A stretch of 64,000 nt of DNA, from NCBI RefSeq assembly GCF_030052815.1, contig NC_079505.1:16993064-17057063 (forward strand), read 5' to 3'. The notes below the pieces were generated by a model. That model saw only the letters and a list, made by a program, of their open reading frames with translations, made no database searches and was not told the origin of the DNA. Within the stretch, counting starts at the first letter, position 1; the number at the start of each line of letters is the position of its first letter. Below, in pieces: positions 24,023 to 36,122 of the stretch. This stretch comes from Hevea brasiliensis (taxonomy: Eukaryota; Streptophyta; Magnoliopsida; Malpighiales; Euphorbiaceae). A program made the position numbers and the translations under genes.

Positions 24023-27000
24023 TTAGTTCTGTTCATCAGCAGCTGAATCTAAACCCAGCTCAGACAAATTTGCTTGTACATGTTGTTCTTTTGTTCTGTC
24101 AAATAAGCTGTGTTTATGTGTGTTAATCACTATCCGAAATAGGAGTGGAAATTGAAAAAATATAAAGAAAGCAATGGGAATTGCGGAAAGAATAGTGATT
24201 GGAATGTCAATCCAAGACAATCGTTTTTGGAGCAGAATAAAGATGCTAGAGCCGAAGGCTATCATCATGGTTACTACAGAGAAGAAAAGAGTGGAAAGAC
24301 CAATTATCAGTTTTCTAGGTAAGGACTTGAGGAAATCTTTCTCTGCAAAACGTGAAGTGAGGATACCAAGGAATATTAGCACAGAAGTAGTAGAAAAGAA
24401 GAGTGATAATGCATTTGTAATGATAAATATTAGAAATGCATCATAGCCTAAGAATATAGGAATGCCTGTTTTATCATTGGTGCCACCAGGAACTGTAAAT
24501 GCTGTTGTAAACACAACAGTGGCAATAAGAGCAGCCACAACCATACAAGAAGCTGTCGTATTTTTCATCCATCTCTCACCTTCTTTCATCAACTCTGCAT
24601 GTTCCTTGGTGAATAAAGCACTAGGCGTATGACCATTTTCATTAGTTCGTTCCTTGAACTTTGATGGTACCATACTCTCTATTTCCTACAATAAAACACA
24701 ATAAATATTTTTATGTTTTTAATCATATTAATTTAGGGCTAATTTGATATTGCTATTTGAGCTGCTGTTCAAAAAAAAAAAATTATCTTAAATATGTTAA
24801 TTACCAGTTTTTAAGTTAAATTTAATATGCTTTAGTTATAAGAATTTCAAAATAGCTAAATAATAGGTTTTTAAATTGCTTTTTTTAAACATGGAATGGG
24901 ATGTTTTTTCAAAAAGTAGCTTCAACATGCAATGCCAAACTGGCCATTAATTTCTAAATTCAAAAGCTTGCAGGAAAATGTTAGATGTAACATTACCTTA
25001 AACCATTGTAATTCCTTCTGCATTTGCAGAGCTGTGCCAGGAACTCGATCAAGTTGAGAGGCAGGGGATAACTTAGCAGCCAAATGTAAGAAGTTATTGC
25101 CAAATACATCCCTTTTTGTCGTTATTGTGCGTCTCTTTTCACCCAATTCATATATAAGGCTAAAGATTTTTTCTTGACGAAGTAGAATTGCATATGCAAA
25201 TAGTGTTCTTCCCTTGTTATCAACTCTCCATACTAATTCAGGGTTAGATGTGATCAGCTCCTCGATAAACTCAACTAGATCATTCTTAATTGCATCATAC
25301 ACTATTAGATTAAACCTAAGATTCCTGAGTTCTTCATTTTTCAATGTTGGTATTTCCTTGAATAGCAATTTGAGTAGGTGCAAGGCTTGAGCATGTCTCA
25401 TCTTCATATCTTTTATGCTTTCAGGGACTACAATTACATGAAAAACTCATTAAGATCAACACAATAATGAATGTTTGATAGATTTAAGTAGTTGATGTTA
25501 CTTACCAAGATGTTTTAAGACTCTCCAAAGAAGCCCATGTGCAAGGTTGACAACTGCAATAAAAAGATCATATTTGCTTAATGCATGATTTGCAAGAATA
25601 ATTAGATCACTAACATGAAAAAAATTTAGCATATACCTTGTTTTCTTGTGCTTCTGCCATCACCTGAATCTTGATTGCAAGGAATTTGGTCATTCTCCTC
25701 ATCACGGGGCTCTGGTGGACTAATATCATCTTGATAGAAGTTTGGAACACCTTTCATGTCAATTTATAATTTCATTTTAGCTGCTTGAATGCAATTATCT
25801 TCAATGTTTATAATGAATATAATTATGTTGTACTTACATGAGTATAACCATCGGTTCCAAAATCCAAGATTACTTCCACTTAGAAATGCAGAACTTTTCT
25901 TAGCTAGCAATTTTATAGCACAATTTCTATTAAAATCCTCCATAAAACCGAGTTGTCGGTACCCCTCTTTCTTCAGTAGACACAGTGCTTCATCTTTAGT
26001 GACAAATTATAAAACAATTATAAATTGGGATATCAAAGAAATAACAAACATAAAGCCAATTAAATAGCTTAGGAGATACTAAAAGAGAGTATTAAAAAGG
26101 TTTACATTTGATAAATATTTTTAAGCAAGAAAAGAAGAGAATGGCATACCATAAAGCCCATCACTGATCAAGCAATTTAGAAGTGTGGCACCATTCTTAC
26201 CACCACATTGTGGACTGAGAAGCTGAATGGGAGTTTGCTGAAGAAGATAATGTATAACTTCTCTTCGGCCATATAAAGAAGCCGTGACAATTGGAAGACA
26301 ACCATCATAATCATTTCCTTTAGCAACCAATTTTTTATTCTTTGCCAACATGATCGACATCATATCTATCCTTCCATTCAAGGCTGCAAGAGTGAAAGCT
26401 GTATTACCATAATTTGATGTCATTTCCAAGTCTTCTTCTGACATTAACTTCACCAACTCTTCTACAATCTTCAATTCTCCAGCCAAAACAGCTACTTGAA
26501 GAGCATTAACACCCATCAATGATATCTTTGTCCTTATATCATTAGGATTCCTTGATAGCCAATCTTTAGTTGTTTCCCAATTTCTCTTTTCTATAGCCTT
26601 GTATAGGGTTCTGTATTGAAGGATGCTTGATGTTTCTACAATAACACACAAACATACACACACACATAACAAATATATGTTGATTATCATACTGAAAATT
26701 TGTCAAAATTTAGATAAATAAGTACCTTCTTCCTTGTAGTGCTTAACCATGGAGGGCTTTTCAGCCAAGTGCTTCCAGACAAATTTGGCCGAATCAACTT
26801 CATCTGGGTACTTGCTCATCAAATTTGAAATGGTGTCTTGCTCGCAAGAACTTTCAATAACATGTAAAGCCATAGAATTCTTCTTGATCCAATCCTTGTA
26901 GTTGGGATCATTTTCTTGGGGTTTTTCTTCCTTCCCAAACACTACACTCCCCAAGTCTTGACCAATCAAGTAGTGTTTCATGCATTCCTTCCACTTTTCA

Positions 27001-27065
27001 AAATTAGCTTCTGTTCGCTTTTCACTGACAAAGTTAGCAAATCCACTTGCAGTTGCTGTTGCCAT
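24023..27065 (-). CDS. ankyrin repeat-PGG domain membrane protein, copy 1 (ACD6/ITN1-like)
   Basis: Seven exons on the minus strand with consistent GT-AG junctions and phases: 26726-27065, 26150-26635, 25838-25993, 25637-25750, 25506-25553, 24997-25427, 24023-24685, giving 745 aa. Exon 1 (about 113 aa) resembles a Ty1/copia GAG N-terminal (DUF4219/UBN2-like) domain: FEKWKECMKHYLIGQDLGSV, then a KDW..KNSMALHVIESS pattern. Exon 2 carries ankyrin repeats (NALQVAVLAGELKIVEELV, GNTAFTLAALNGRIDMM). Exon 3 contains the SAFLSGSNLGFWNRWLYS stretch usual in this family. Exon 6 resumes ankyrin-like helices (GNNFLHLAAKL). Exon 7 encodes the PGG domain (VPGG at 590-593) with about four hydrophobic segments between residues 567 and 707, so it is likely a plasma or endomembrane protein. 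Family members ACD6 and ITN1 act in salicylic-acid defence and salt/ABA responses. The function here is inferred. No lesion seen. Confidence 0.88.
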
Positions 27066-28004
27066 TGCTACTAGGTCAAAATTCAAATATATAGTTATTT
27101 TCTTTTCCTGTAAAAATGTCTAAAATGCTAATAGGCAATCAAGTACAAAAGTCAGCATTGTTCTAATTATGTCTTTCCATAAATCAATGAATCCTTAACA
27201 TGAAATAAAAATGCTAATTACAACTAAGGAAAATACCAAATACTAAATTAAGAATAGAACTTATCTTACCAAATATGTAGATGACTAAAAAGTTGTTCTA
27301 AGCTTTCAGGTAAATGCCTTTGGATACAATGAATTAAGAAAGCTCATATATTTATATACAAATGTAGGTCTTAACTATTCATGGATAATAGACATTACTT
27401 TTATTGATGCTTTTCCCTTTTCTATAACTTGTGAACAAAGTATATATATAAGCTTGCAATATGAAAGGGAGAATGTTTGATGAAGAAAGATTATTTATTT
27501 TTGAGATAAAGAAAGAGGATATGAAAAAATTTAATGAAGAGAACCTATGCTTTTACAAATTCTTTCATTTCTATCTCTTCATATGAATGGGAGAAATTTT
27601 GATGAAAAAGATTATTTTTTGAGATAAGAGATTTATGGAAGAATTTGATGAAGAGAGAACCTATTCTTTCCTTTAATTTAGAACTTATTCTTTCACATAT
27701 ATGTGAAAGGTAGAAAGTTTGATGATAAATTACAACCTATTAATCATCCATTAATGGAAAGAATAGAACCTATTCTTCCATTCTTTCCATTCATTTAGGA
27801 CCTGTTTTTTCATATAGTCTTAACTTTTCTTTTTCACTTTTCTTAAATTGCATTTCACTTTTGTTTTTTTTTTAAGTATTTAATTTATTAATTTTCTAAT
27901 ATACTCCTATTTTAATATACATTACAATAGAAGAATTTCATTTCATTTTCTTCAATTAATTTAAATTGTCAATCATGCAATAAAAAAGTTATGGGCTATG
28001 TAAA

Positions 28005-28057
<53 letters not shown>

Positions 28058-29546
28058 GTTTTTTAAATCTATAAAAGAGTTGCCAACATTCTCCACGTTA
28101 TCTCACAAGATGTGAGGAGGTGTTTCCTCTAGGAGGCTAGCTTGAGCTTTGTTCTTGATATGACGGGAAGAATAAAAGATCATGTAATTTTAATAAGAAA
28201 AAAGTTCAAAGAAGTCTGTGTATTTTCAGTGGAGTGTTAAATAAATTTAAAATTAAATTTTAAATCAAATAAATTTATATATATTTTAAAAAAGTTAAAT
28301 AAATTAATATTCGATAAAATATTATTTTTAATAATAAAATATTATTTTTTTCTTAATTTTAAATTTTAAAAATCATTTATTAATTTTATTTAAAATAAAA
28401 TTTAAAAAAAATTGAAAAACATAGTGAACGAAAATTATTTAATATTAAAATTATTATTTCTAAAACTTTATTATAAAAAATAGAAAAAAATTATTATTAG
28501 AAAAATAATATTTTATTAGGTGTGAATTTATTTGGCCTTAATTAAAAAGTATAAAAGTTTATTTGATTCAAAACTTAATTTTAGACTTACCTTAATTGAA
28601 ATTATAGGGGCTATTTGTTTTTTTTTTCCAATTTTAATATATAAAATAATTTAGTTTTTCTGTAAATGAATGAAATTATCTAAATATTAAAATTAGAGGG
28701 ATTAAATTATTTTATATACTAAAATTAAAAGAATTAAATAATTAATTTTTAAAATTTAGGGATTAAAGTGTAATATAATGTAAAATTTAAACATTAAATA
28801 ATTAATTTCTTAAAATCTAAGGATTAAAATGTAATAAACAATTAGATCCATCAAATTTTATACTATTAACGAGATAGTTCATTCATTCAAATTTTATATT
28901 TAAATAATAATTATATATTATATATTTAAATATAATAATAAATATATTTTTAATTAAAATTATGTATCATATCATGTTCTAAATTCTTAAAAATAATTGT
29001 ACTAACATATCTATATAATACTAAAAATATATTACGCATCTTCATAATTTGTAAATCCATTAAATATGCGTGAATGTGATGGAATATATTTAAAATTATG
29101 AAATTAAAATAATTTTATTATAATTTTTTCATAATTTATAGAAAATCTTAAGGGTAAATATTATATTACATAATATAATAATTTTTATTTACACAATTTT
29201 AGAAGAAAATGGTTGAGTTAAGCAATTTTTTTTTATTTTATAATGATGATCACATTATTTATTATTATTATTCAAAAAATAAAAGTTTAGACTATATAGT
29301 GGCAAATTGAGATTTTAAAAAAATATGAAGAAAAAATAGTCATCATGTAAATAAAAAAAGTAAAAGGAGAAAAATAAAGGAAAAATAACAAGTTACTCTA
29401 AAATTTTTGACAATTTTGAGAAAATGACTTGTAATTTATTTGATAGTATATTGATTAAACTTCAATTCAATTCCTTCGAATTTTATACCTTAATCCTATA
29501 TTTTTAATGATTCAATAATCAGATTGAGTTTAAAAATGATGTAAAG
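27066..29546. other. upstream flank of ankyrin gene copy 1
   Basis: It presumably contains the promoter of the minus-strand gene. The sequence at 27880-28700 is related to 36131-36860 and in part to 41908-42140. The stretch at 29280-29400 matches 44339-44460, so the duplicated unit extends at least this far. A (TTA)n microsatellite of about 50 bases lies at 28005-28056. No coding region. Confidence 0.6.
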
Positions 29547-32149
29547 TGTCACGACCCAACCTATGGGCCGGACCGGCACTAGGACCTGGGCCAGCCTAAA
29601 GCCCCCAAGGCCCGTAGTAAGCCTAACTGTTCATTAACCCAACTCTAAGGCCCATTTGGGCCCAAATTCAAGAAAACAAACGGACAGAGTCCGGCCATAA
29701 AATGGACTTTCCAACGGGGAGTTTTCGACTCACCCGACCTGTAAACACAATAAATACTCACTTGGGGAGCTCAGCTCACCCTCCACATACTCATCAGCAT
29801 AAAAATAAATGGGAGCTCAGCTCTCTCATCCAATCCATCAAACATGCATAGAATATTAAGTTTACAGGTCCAAAATAATAATTTAGGTTACAGACCCAAA
29901 TCAAATAAACATTTCTAACAAATGCGGAAATTCTAAGATTTAACCAGTTTATACAAACATTAGTAATCGACCTGCGAGGGAGAAAGCAGGTTAACCTCAA
30001 AAAATATCATCCTGTGGCCTGTAAAAATTTTTGAACAGGAGTGAGCGTTCGACTCAGAGAGTAAAATATCAATTTTAACCATAATGACTATAACTATCTA
30101 GTACTAATGCAACCTGTGGAGTGAAATGCAACAGTAACAACATTTTCACATCATAACATCAAAAAGGTAATTTGGAGCACTCACGCACCCTGTAGCATCA
30201 ATCATAATATATGGGAGCTGATCCCCTATACAGCTCTCTTAAATCCAACCTGGTGCCAGCGAAGAACTCATGCCGGACTTTCGCTTAATAAACCAAATCG
30301 AGGGTCCCAGCGAAGAACTCAAGCCGTGACTACCCCTCGAAGGATCGGGTCCCAGCGAAGAACTCAAGCCGTGACTACCCGTCCTGTCCATAGTCCACAC
30401 CACATCACATGCACACCAACGCACGCACACTGCTCCAAATTACTACAACAACATCATGGCACTTTAACAGTTATCAATGCAACATAAATCGTGCCTAGAG
30501 TTTAACTACATAAATATATGCATATAAGTGATGCATGGGCATGCTTGAACATATAATAATAGCGAAATTACAATTAAAATTAATATTTTACTCACAGACT
30601 TGACGGTGGTCACTGAGGCGATTGGACGGAGGAAGAAGGCTGTCCCGGCTCACCTGACAATTTTATTACAATCATTTAATAAATTTAACTCAATACAAAC
30701 AAATAAAAAGACCAATACGTCCTAAGTCGTGCCGAAAATCCGGCAGAGTCTCCCCTATACCTAGGACCTACCCAACCTGCAAAATGGCTCAAAACACACT
30801 TCTATATTTACAATCCATATATCCACAGCTCAATCATATCACACAGCCCCTCCTGGGCCCATCAAATCAATCATCTATCACAATATGTAAAATTTCAATT
30901 TAATCCTTATAATTGATCATTTTTGCAAAAACTGTCCAAATAAGCTCTAAAAATTATAAAACTTTGTCCCGCGGTCCTTAGTAATATTACTAAACTATTG
31001 CAAAAAGAATCATAATTTTCTAAACTACCACGAATATTTTATGGATTTTTAATCCTATTTAAGCACTAGAAAATTACGAAAAAGTAAGGTTCGGGTTTAC
31101 CTTTGCCGATTCCGACTTCGGGGACGCGCTCGGGACGTCTGACAATGGGGGGATAGCCAAAACCTCGATCCAATTCGGAGACTTTTCGTGCAGTGCATCT
31201 GGCCGGAAATTCACAGACCCGGTCAACTGTCGAATTTCCGCGAATTGAGGATACCTACACGAAGCCCATAACACGGGGGTTAGTACATAAATTTTTTCAA
31301 AATTTTCTAAGCTCATTAAATGCTCGGAAAAACACTGCGGTTAGTGGACCCAGAAAAAGCGGTGTCGGAAAAATTCGAAATTTATGTCGCCGCGAAGCTC
31401 TCGACGAGTGGAGCGCTCTGGTACTCTCGGTTTTCTCGTGGGGTCTACGGTTTGTGAGAAATCTAGCCCAAAAGTCAAAATGGGCTAAAACTTCCCGGCA
31501 AAAATTGGACAAACCGCTCGATGGATTTCGGTGTTCTTGGTGTCTATGGAAAGCTCTCGTCGAGTAGATGAGTTTAGACACAAGACCCGGTCCGATTGGT
31601 GGCCGGATCGGCCGGATTTTGGCCGGGAAAGTCGAAAAGTCGCGCGCGCAGGGGAGGACGTTCTCGCGCGTTTTCCGGCCGTTTGGGGTGGCGGCCGGGA
31701 GGCGGCCGTGAGCTGAGGCAGGGAGGTGGTGGCGGCGCGGCAAGGGGAGGAGGGAGGAGAGAGAAAAGAGAGAGAGAAGGGGAGGAGGTCGATGCGTGGG
31801 GGAGGAAGAAGGAAGAAAAAGAAAAGGTCAGTCCGATTCGACCGGTTCGATTCGGCCGGTCCGATTCAAGATACAAAATTTTGAATTTTTACTCTGCCTC
31901 GGGACCGAAAACGAGGTCCAAAAATTCTGAAAAAATTTCAGAAAACTCAGAAAAATATTTAGACTCCAAATATATTTTTAGTTTTGCCACGTGGTCTTTA
32001 AATTAATTTTTAAAAATCATCAAAGTTTATATTTTCGGAAAATCGAATCCGATTTTTAAAATCCGAAAAATCTCAAAAAAATTCCTAAAATTTAAATAAA
32101 ATTAAAATACCAAAAATGCTCATAAAATTTAAAATTTTGGGGTGTTACA
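29547..32149. mobile_element. LTR-like element A (2603 bp), probable solo LTR or nonautonomous element
   Basis: The element begins TGTCACGACCCAACC and ends GGGGTGTTACA, i.e. TG...CA termini, and is bracketed by the perfect 5-bp duplication TAAAG (29542-29546 and 32150-32154). It has no gag or pol. Within it a ~50-bp module (CCAGCGAAGAACTCAAGCCG) is repeated three times at about 30250-30390. The right part (about 31090-31880) is a GC-rich, CpG-rich island in contrast to the AT-rich host. Its structure parallels the element at 33430. The length fits a long solo LTR; a nonautonomous element is the alternative. Confidence 0.8.
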
Positions 32150-33429
32150 TAAAGCATAACTTTTATCGTATTCAACTTGAAATATCAATTCCAACTAAAT
32201 TTTTAAATATAACTTTTTTTTAAGAGATTGGGGATTGAAAAGTCCAAACTCGCTTGATCATTGGATTTAATAGATGAGTTATATATTTTTAGCTATTGAA
32301 TTAAATCAAGCTAGACAATTGATGATTGCTAAAAATGTCTTATATTTATCATTGCATACTTAGTCTTTTGAGTTTGTTTCTTATTCAATTAGTTTGTTAA
32401 TGCTTATTTTTATGCTATTGGGTGTTTACAAGAGCATGTAAGAGCTTATGAAGTATAAAGAGGGAAATTGAGCACAAAAAGAAGCAAAATACACATCAAG
32501 CATTTTAAGGCAAAAGGAGCTACAATTTTAATAAGGACTTAGTCAATGACAAAATGGATATAGAGGTATCTTATTTATGGTATTTGGAGGTTGATAGTGA
32601 AAAACGAACAGATTTGGACATCAATTCATGTTGAATTTCTTTAAACAACAATGGAGCTTGTATGTGATCCACTATTTAGAATGTGAATCTAACCTTGTGG
32701 GCTTATACGGACCTTAGTTGATATATTTTGAAGTTGATACATTTTGAGGTGATATATGAAAAACGAGACCAATTGGGCCAGATTATATTGAGGGTCACAT
32801 GTTGAGTGTATTTGGGCTCTTTATGGTTAGTTATATTAGACCAAGAGTTAGGACATTAATTGGTGAGTTTAATTATTTTATTTAAGGCCCAAAATAAATA
32901 AAATAGAGGTGTGTGGGTCCCCAAGGTCGTTCAAGTGGTAGATCTATACAAGGAGAGTAATTTTTAGCTTATTTTCCTACTTTAACTAGGATTCTTGAAA
33001 GAGTTTTAAGTCAGAATACAACTAGCACTTTTAAATTCGATCTAGAGTCTTAGTTAACTTATTTTTTTCTATAAAAAAGGCCCAAAATATAGATCTCAAG
33101 AATTCAATTCTCTTCTACTCATAGTTACCAAATTCCCTCTTTGTGCATTCAAAGATATCGGCTGGTTGTTCTAGTTGCTAATATGATTTCTTCTTCTTCT
33201 TCTTTTGGTTTATGGAGCGCTTTTACATCCTTTTGAAGTGTGCAGCATCATCATCAATATCAGATTAAGTTGTTCAAATTACTTCTAAAAGAGGCAACAT
33301 GCTTTTATCTCTTTTTTTGTTAATTTATTTATGTTTAATGTTCTTAGTTATGTGTGAATAGTTTCGCAATTCAATAGGGAGATAGTTGAAGCCATGGAGT
33401 ATGTTACCATGAGACTTTAATTTGAGTTT
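32150..33429. repeat. AT-rich spacer with probable old repeat sequence
   Basis: The first ~180 bases continue the upstream flank of ankyrin copy 1: 32220-32320 resembles 36865-36925 (TAGCTATTGAATTAAATCAA type text). From about 32340 to 33420 the sequence is unassigned. A CTATAAAAAAGGC TATA-like motif near 33070 followed by a leader-like stretch and TTCTTC repeats recalls an LTR promoter region, but I cannot define ends. Confidence 0.3.
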
Positions 33430-36122
33430 TGTCACGACCCAACCTATGGGTCAGACTGGCTCTAGGACCTAGGCCGGCATAAAGCCCCCAAGGCTCATAG
33501 TAAGCCTTACTGTTTCCAAATCCATAACCAGGCCAACAAATTAGGCCCAACATGCACATAAAATAATTTAAATTAAACTATTATAATTTTATTTCGGGCC
33601 AACTTAATCCAATAATTATTAAAAATTAAAATTAGGGGAGCCCAGCTCAACCCTATTACATCATTTACAAATTATTTATATGTCATAAAAATTTTCATTT
33701 ATTAATATCAAAAATTTAAATTGACAGAATTCCTAATAGGGCCCATACTACTACAACACATTTGGAGCTCTAGATTTCAAATTTTGAAAATAATGAAACA
33801 AATATATAATTGATATTAAACCTGCGAGGAAAGAAGCAGGTTATTCTGAAAAAGGTCTCTTCCTGTAGCCTGGAAAAATAGGGTGAACAGGAGTGAGTGT
33901 TCGACTTAGAGAGTAAAATACTAATTTTAACCACAATTTCTATAGCTATCTAAAGCTAATGCATTCTAAGGAATGGAATGCAATATCATTATAAATTTCA
34001 TACAAATCACATCATAACAGTAAAAAGGCAATTTGGAGCACTCACACACTCAACACTGTTCAAACAGTACATATATGGGAGCTGATCCCCTATACAGCTC
34101 TCTTAATCCAACCTTTACCAGCGAGTGTCTCTCAAGCCGGACTTTCGCTTAATAAACCAAATGCGGGGTCCCAGCGAGTGTCTCTCAAGCCTTGTCTACC
34201 CCGACTTATTCATAAAGGACCGGGTCTCAGCGAGTATCTCTCAAGCCGTGTCTACCCGTCCTGTCCATATCCAATACCATACCACACGCACGCCAACGCA
34301 CGCACACTGCTCCAAATTACCACAAACAATATCCATAGCACTTCATCAATTAAGAATGCAATATAAATTATGCCTAGCATTTAACTACATAGATATATAT
34401 TTATAAGTGATGTATGGGCATGCTTAAACATATAATAATATCGAAATTATAATTAAAATTAATATTTTACTCACAGACTTTAACCGAGATCACTGCAGCA
34501 GCTGGGCGGAGGAGGAAGGCTGTCCCGGCTCACTTGATAATTTCATTACAATTGTTTAATATTTTTGACTCAATACAAGTTTAGAAAAAACCAAAGATGC
34601 TCTAAGTCGTGTCGAAAATCCGGCAGAATTCCTCCTATACCTAGGACCTACCCAATCTGCAAAAAGGCTCAAATAATACTTCTAAATTCTCAATTTCCAC
34701 AATCACATCTCATCAACATCATATGGCCCCTCTTGGGCCCTTCAAATCAGACAATAGTCATAAATTTAAAAAATTACGTTTTAGTCCCTATGATTGATAT
34801 TTTGTAAAAATTCATTCAAACAAGCTCTAAAAGTTCTAAAATTTTGTCCTGCGGTTCTTAATAAAGTTATAAAGCTATCGCAAAAGGAATTGTAATTTTC
34901 TAATCACCCATGAATATTTTATATATTTTTTATTTTAAATCAGTATTAGCCGGAAATGAGCAACTTAGAGTTCAGGTTTACCTATGCTAATTTGACACCT
35001 GGAACTTGTCCAGAACGTTTGAAAATGCTAGGATTAACTATAATACCGACCACGTTCTAAGACGGGCCATTGGTCAGCCGGCTCTGGTTGAAAATGCAGT
35101 CCCGGCGTCGGTGAGCTATCCTCGATCCAATTGCACCTAAATTAAGTCTAAATTTTATTAATAATTATCATAAAATTATTTTTAAATTTTGGGAATCGAA
35201 AAAGTTCAAAAATTTCACCAAGCGATCTGGACCGCCCGATTATTGCCTTTTTCAAACGGTGTCCGATCGAAGTGGGGCCGATACTATCTCGAAGATTTCA
35301 CTGCCCTGAGTCCATCGGTGGTCTCGAATTTCCAATCCAATGGTCGGATCGCCGGAAAAGTGGCCCGAAACCGGCGAAACCCATTTTTATTTTCTCTCAA
35401 CTTTTCCTCGCCGGTTCTCCTCTCTCCGGCCACCATTGGAGGCAAGGCTGGTTGGGTTTTGAAGCTTGCTGTACCAGGAGTTGAATGGGCCCTGCCTTGT
35501 CAGAAATAACCACCGGACGACATCGGGGCGAAGCTTGGAAGTCGCGGCCTCGCACAAGCGCCCACCTCTCTCTTCCTCCTTTCTCGCAGCGGTGGAAGGC
35601 TATGCCGGCATTCATAACAGATGGGGAAGGGTCGATCGGTGCTGGAGCAGCTGAGGGAGGCAGTTGGAACCTTGGTCGGTGATGGTTGACGTGAGTGGTG
35701 GCCGGAAATGAAGGAAAAAGGGAGGGAGAAAGAGGGAGTCGGGGAGAGAGAGAAGGAGAGCTTGGGGGGGGGGGGGGTGTCCTGCGCAGCGTTTTTGGGT
35801 CTTTTTTTTTTAACTTCTAATTACACTATTAGTCCCTCAACTTCTTAGAGGTTTACAATTAGGTCCAAAATTATTTTATTATGTTAAAGTTTAATAAAAC
35901 TCTAGTAACGATAAAAATAAATATAATCTAGGAAAATTTAATTATTTTATTCTCATTTAATAAATTAACTTCAATTTATTTATTTATTATCAATTTATTA
36001 TTATTATTATTATCTTCCTTTATTATTTTTTTTAAAAATCAATTCAAATAAATCCTATAATATTAATAACATAATATTTTATTTTATTTTATTTATAATT
36101 TTAAAAATTTTGGGTTGTTACA
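33430..36122. mobile_element. LTR-like element B (2693 bp), same family as element A
   Basis: Begins TGTCACGACCCAACC and ends GGGTTGTTACA, with the perfect 5-bp duplication AGTTT on both sides (33425-33429 and 36123-36127). It shares the order of blocks with element A: TG terminus, AACCTGCGAGG..GAAGCAGG block, a three-times repeated CCAGCGAGTGTCTCTCAAGCC module (34120-34265), the same TCACAGACTT block, and a GC-rich right half (about 35040-35780) including a run of 14 G at 35764-35777. No coding capacity. The two copies have clearly diverged and are in the same orientation. Confidence 0.8.

Noticed and set aside
31193..32006. Several overlapping Arg/Gly-rich open frames in the GC-rich half of element A
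   Set aside because: High GC content produces long open frames by chance. They overlap on both strands, have no recognised domain, and lie inside a noncoding LTR-like element. The same holds for 35189-35682 in element B.
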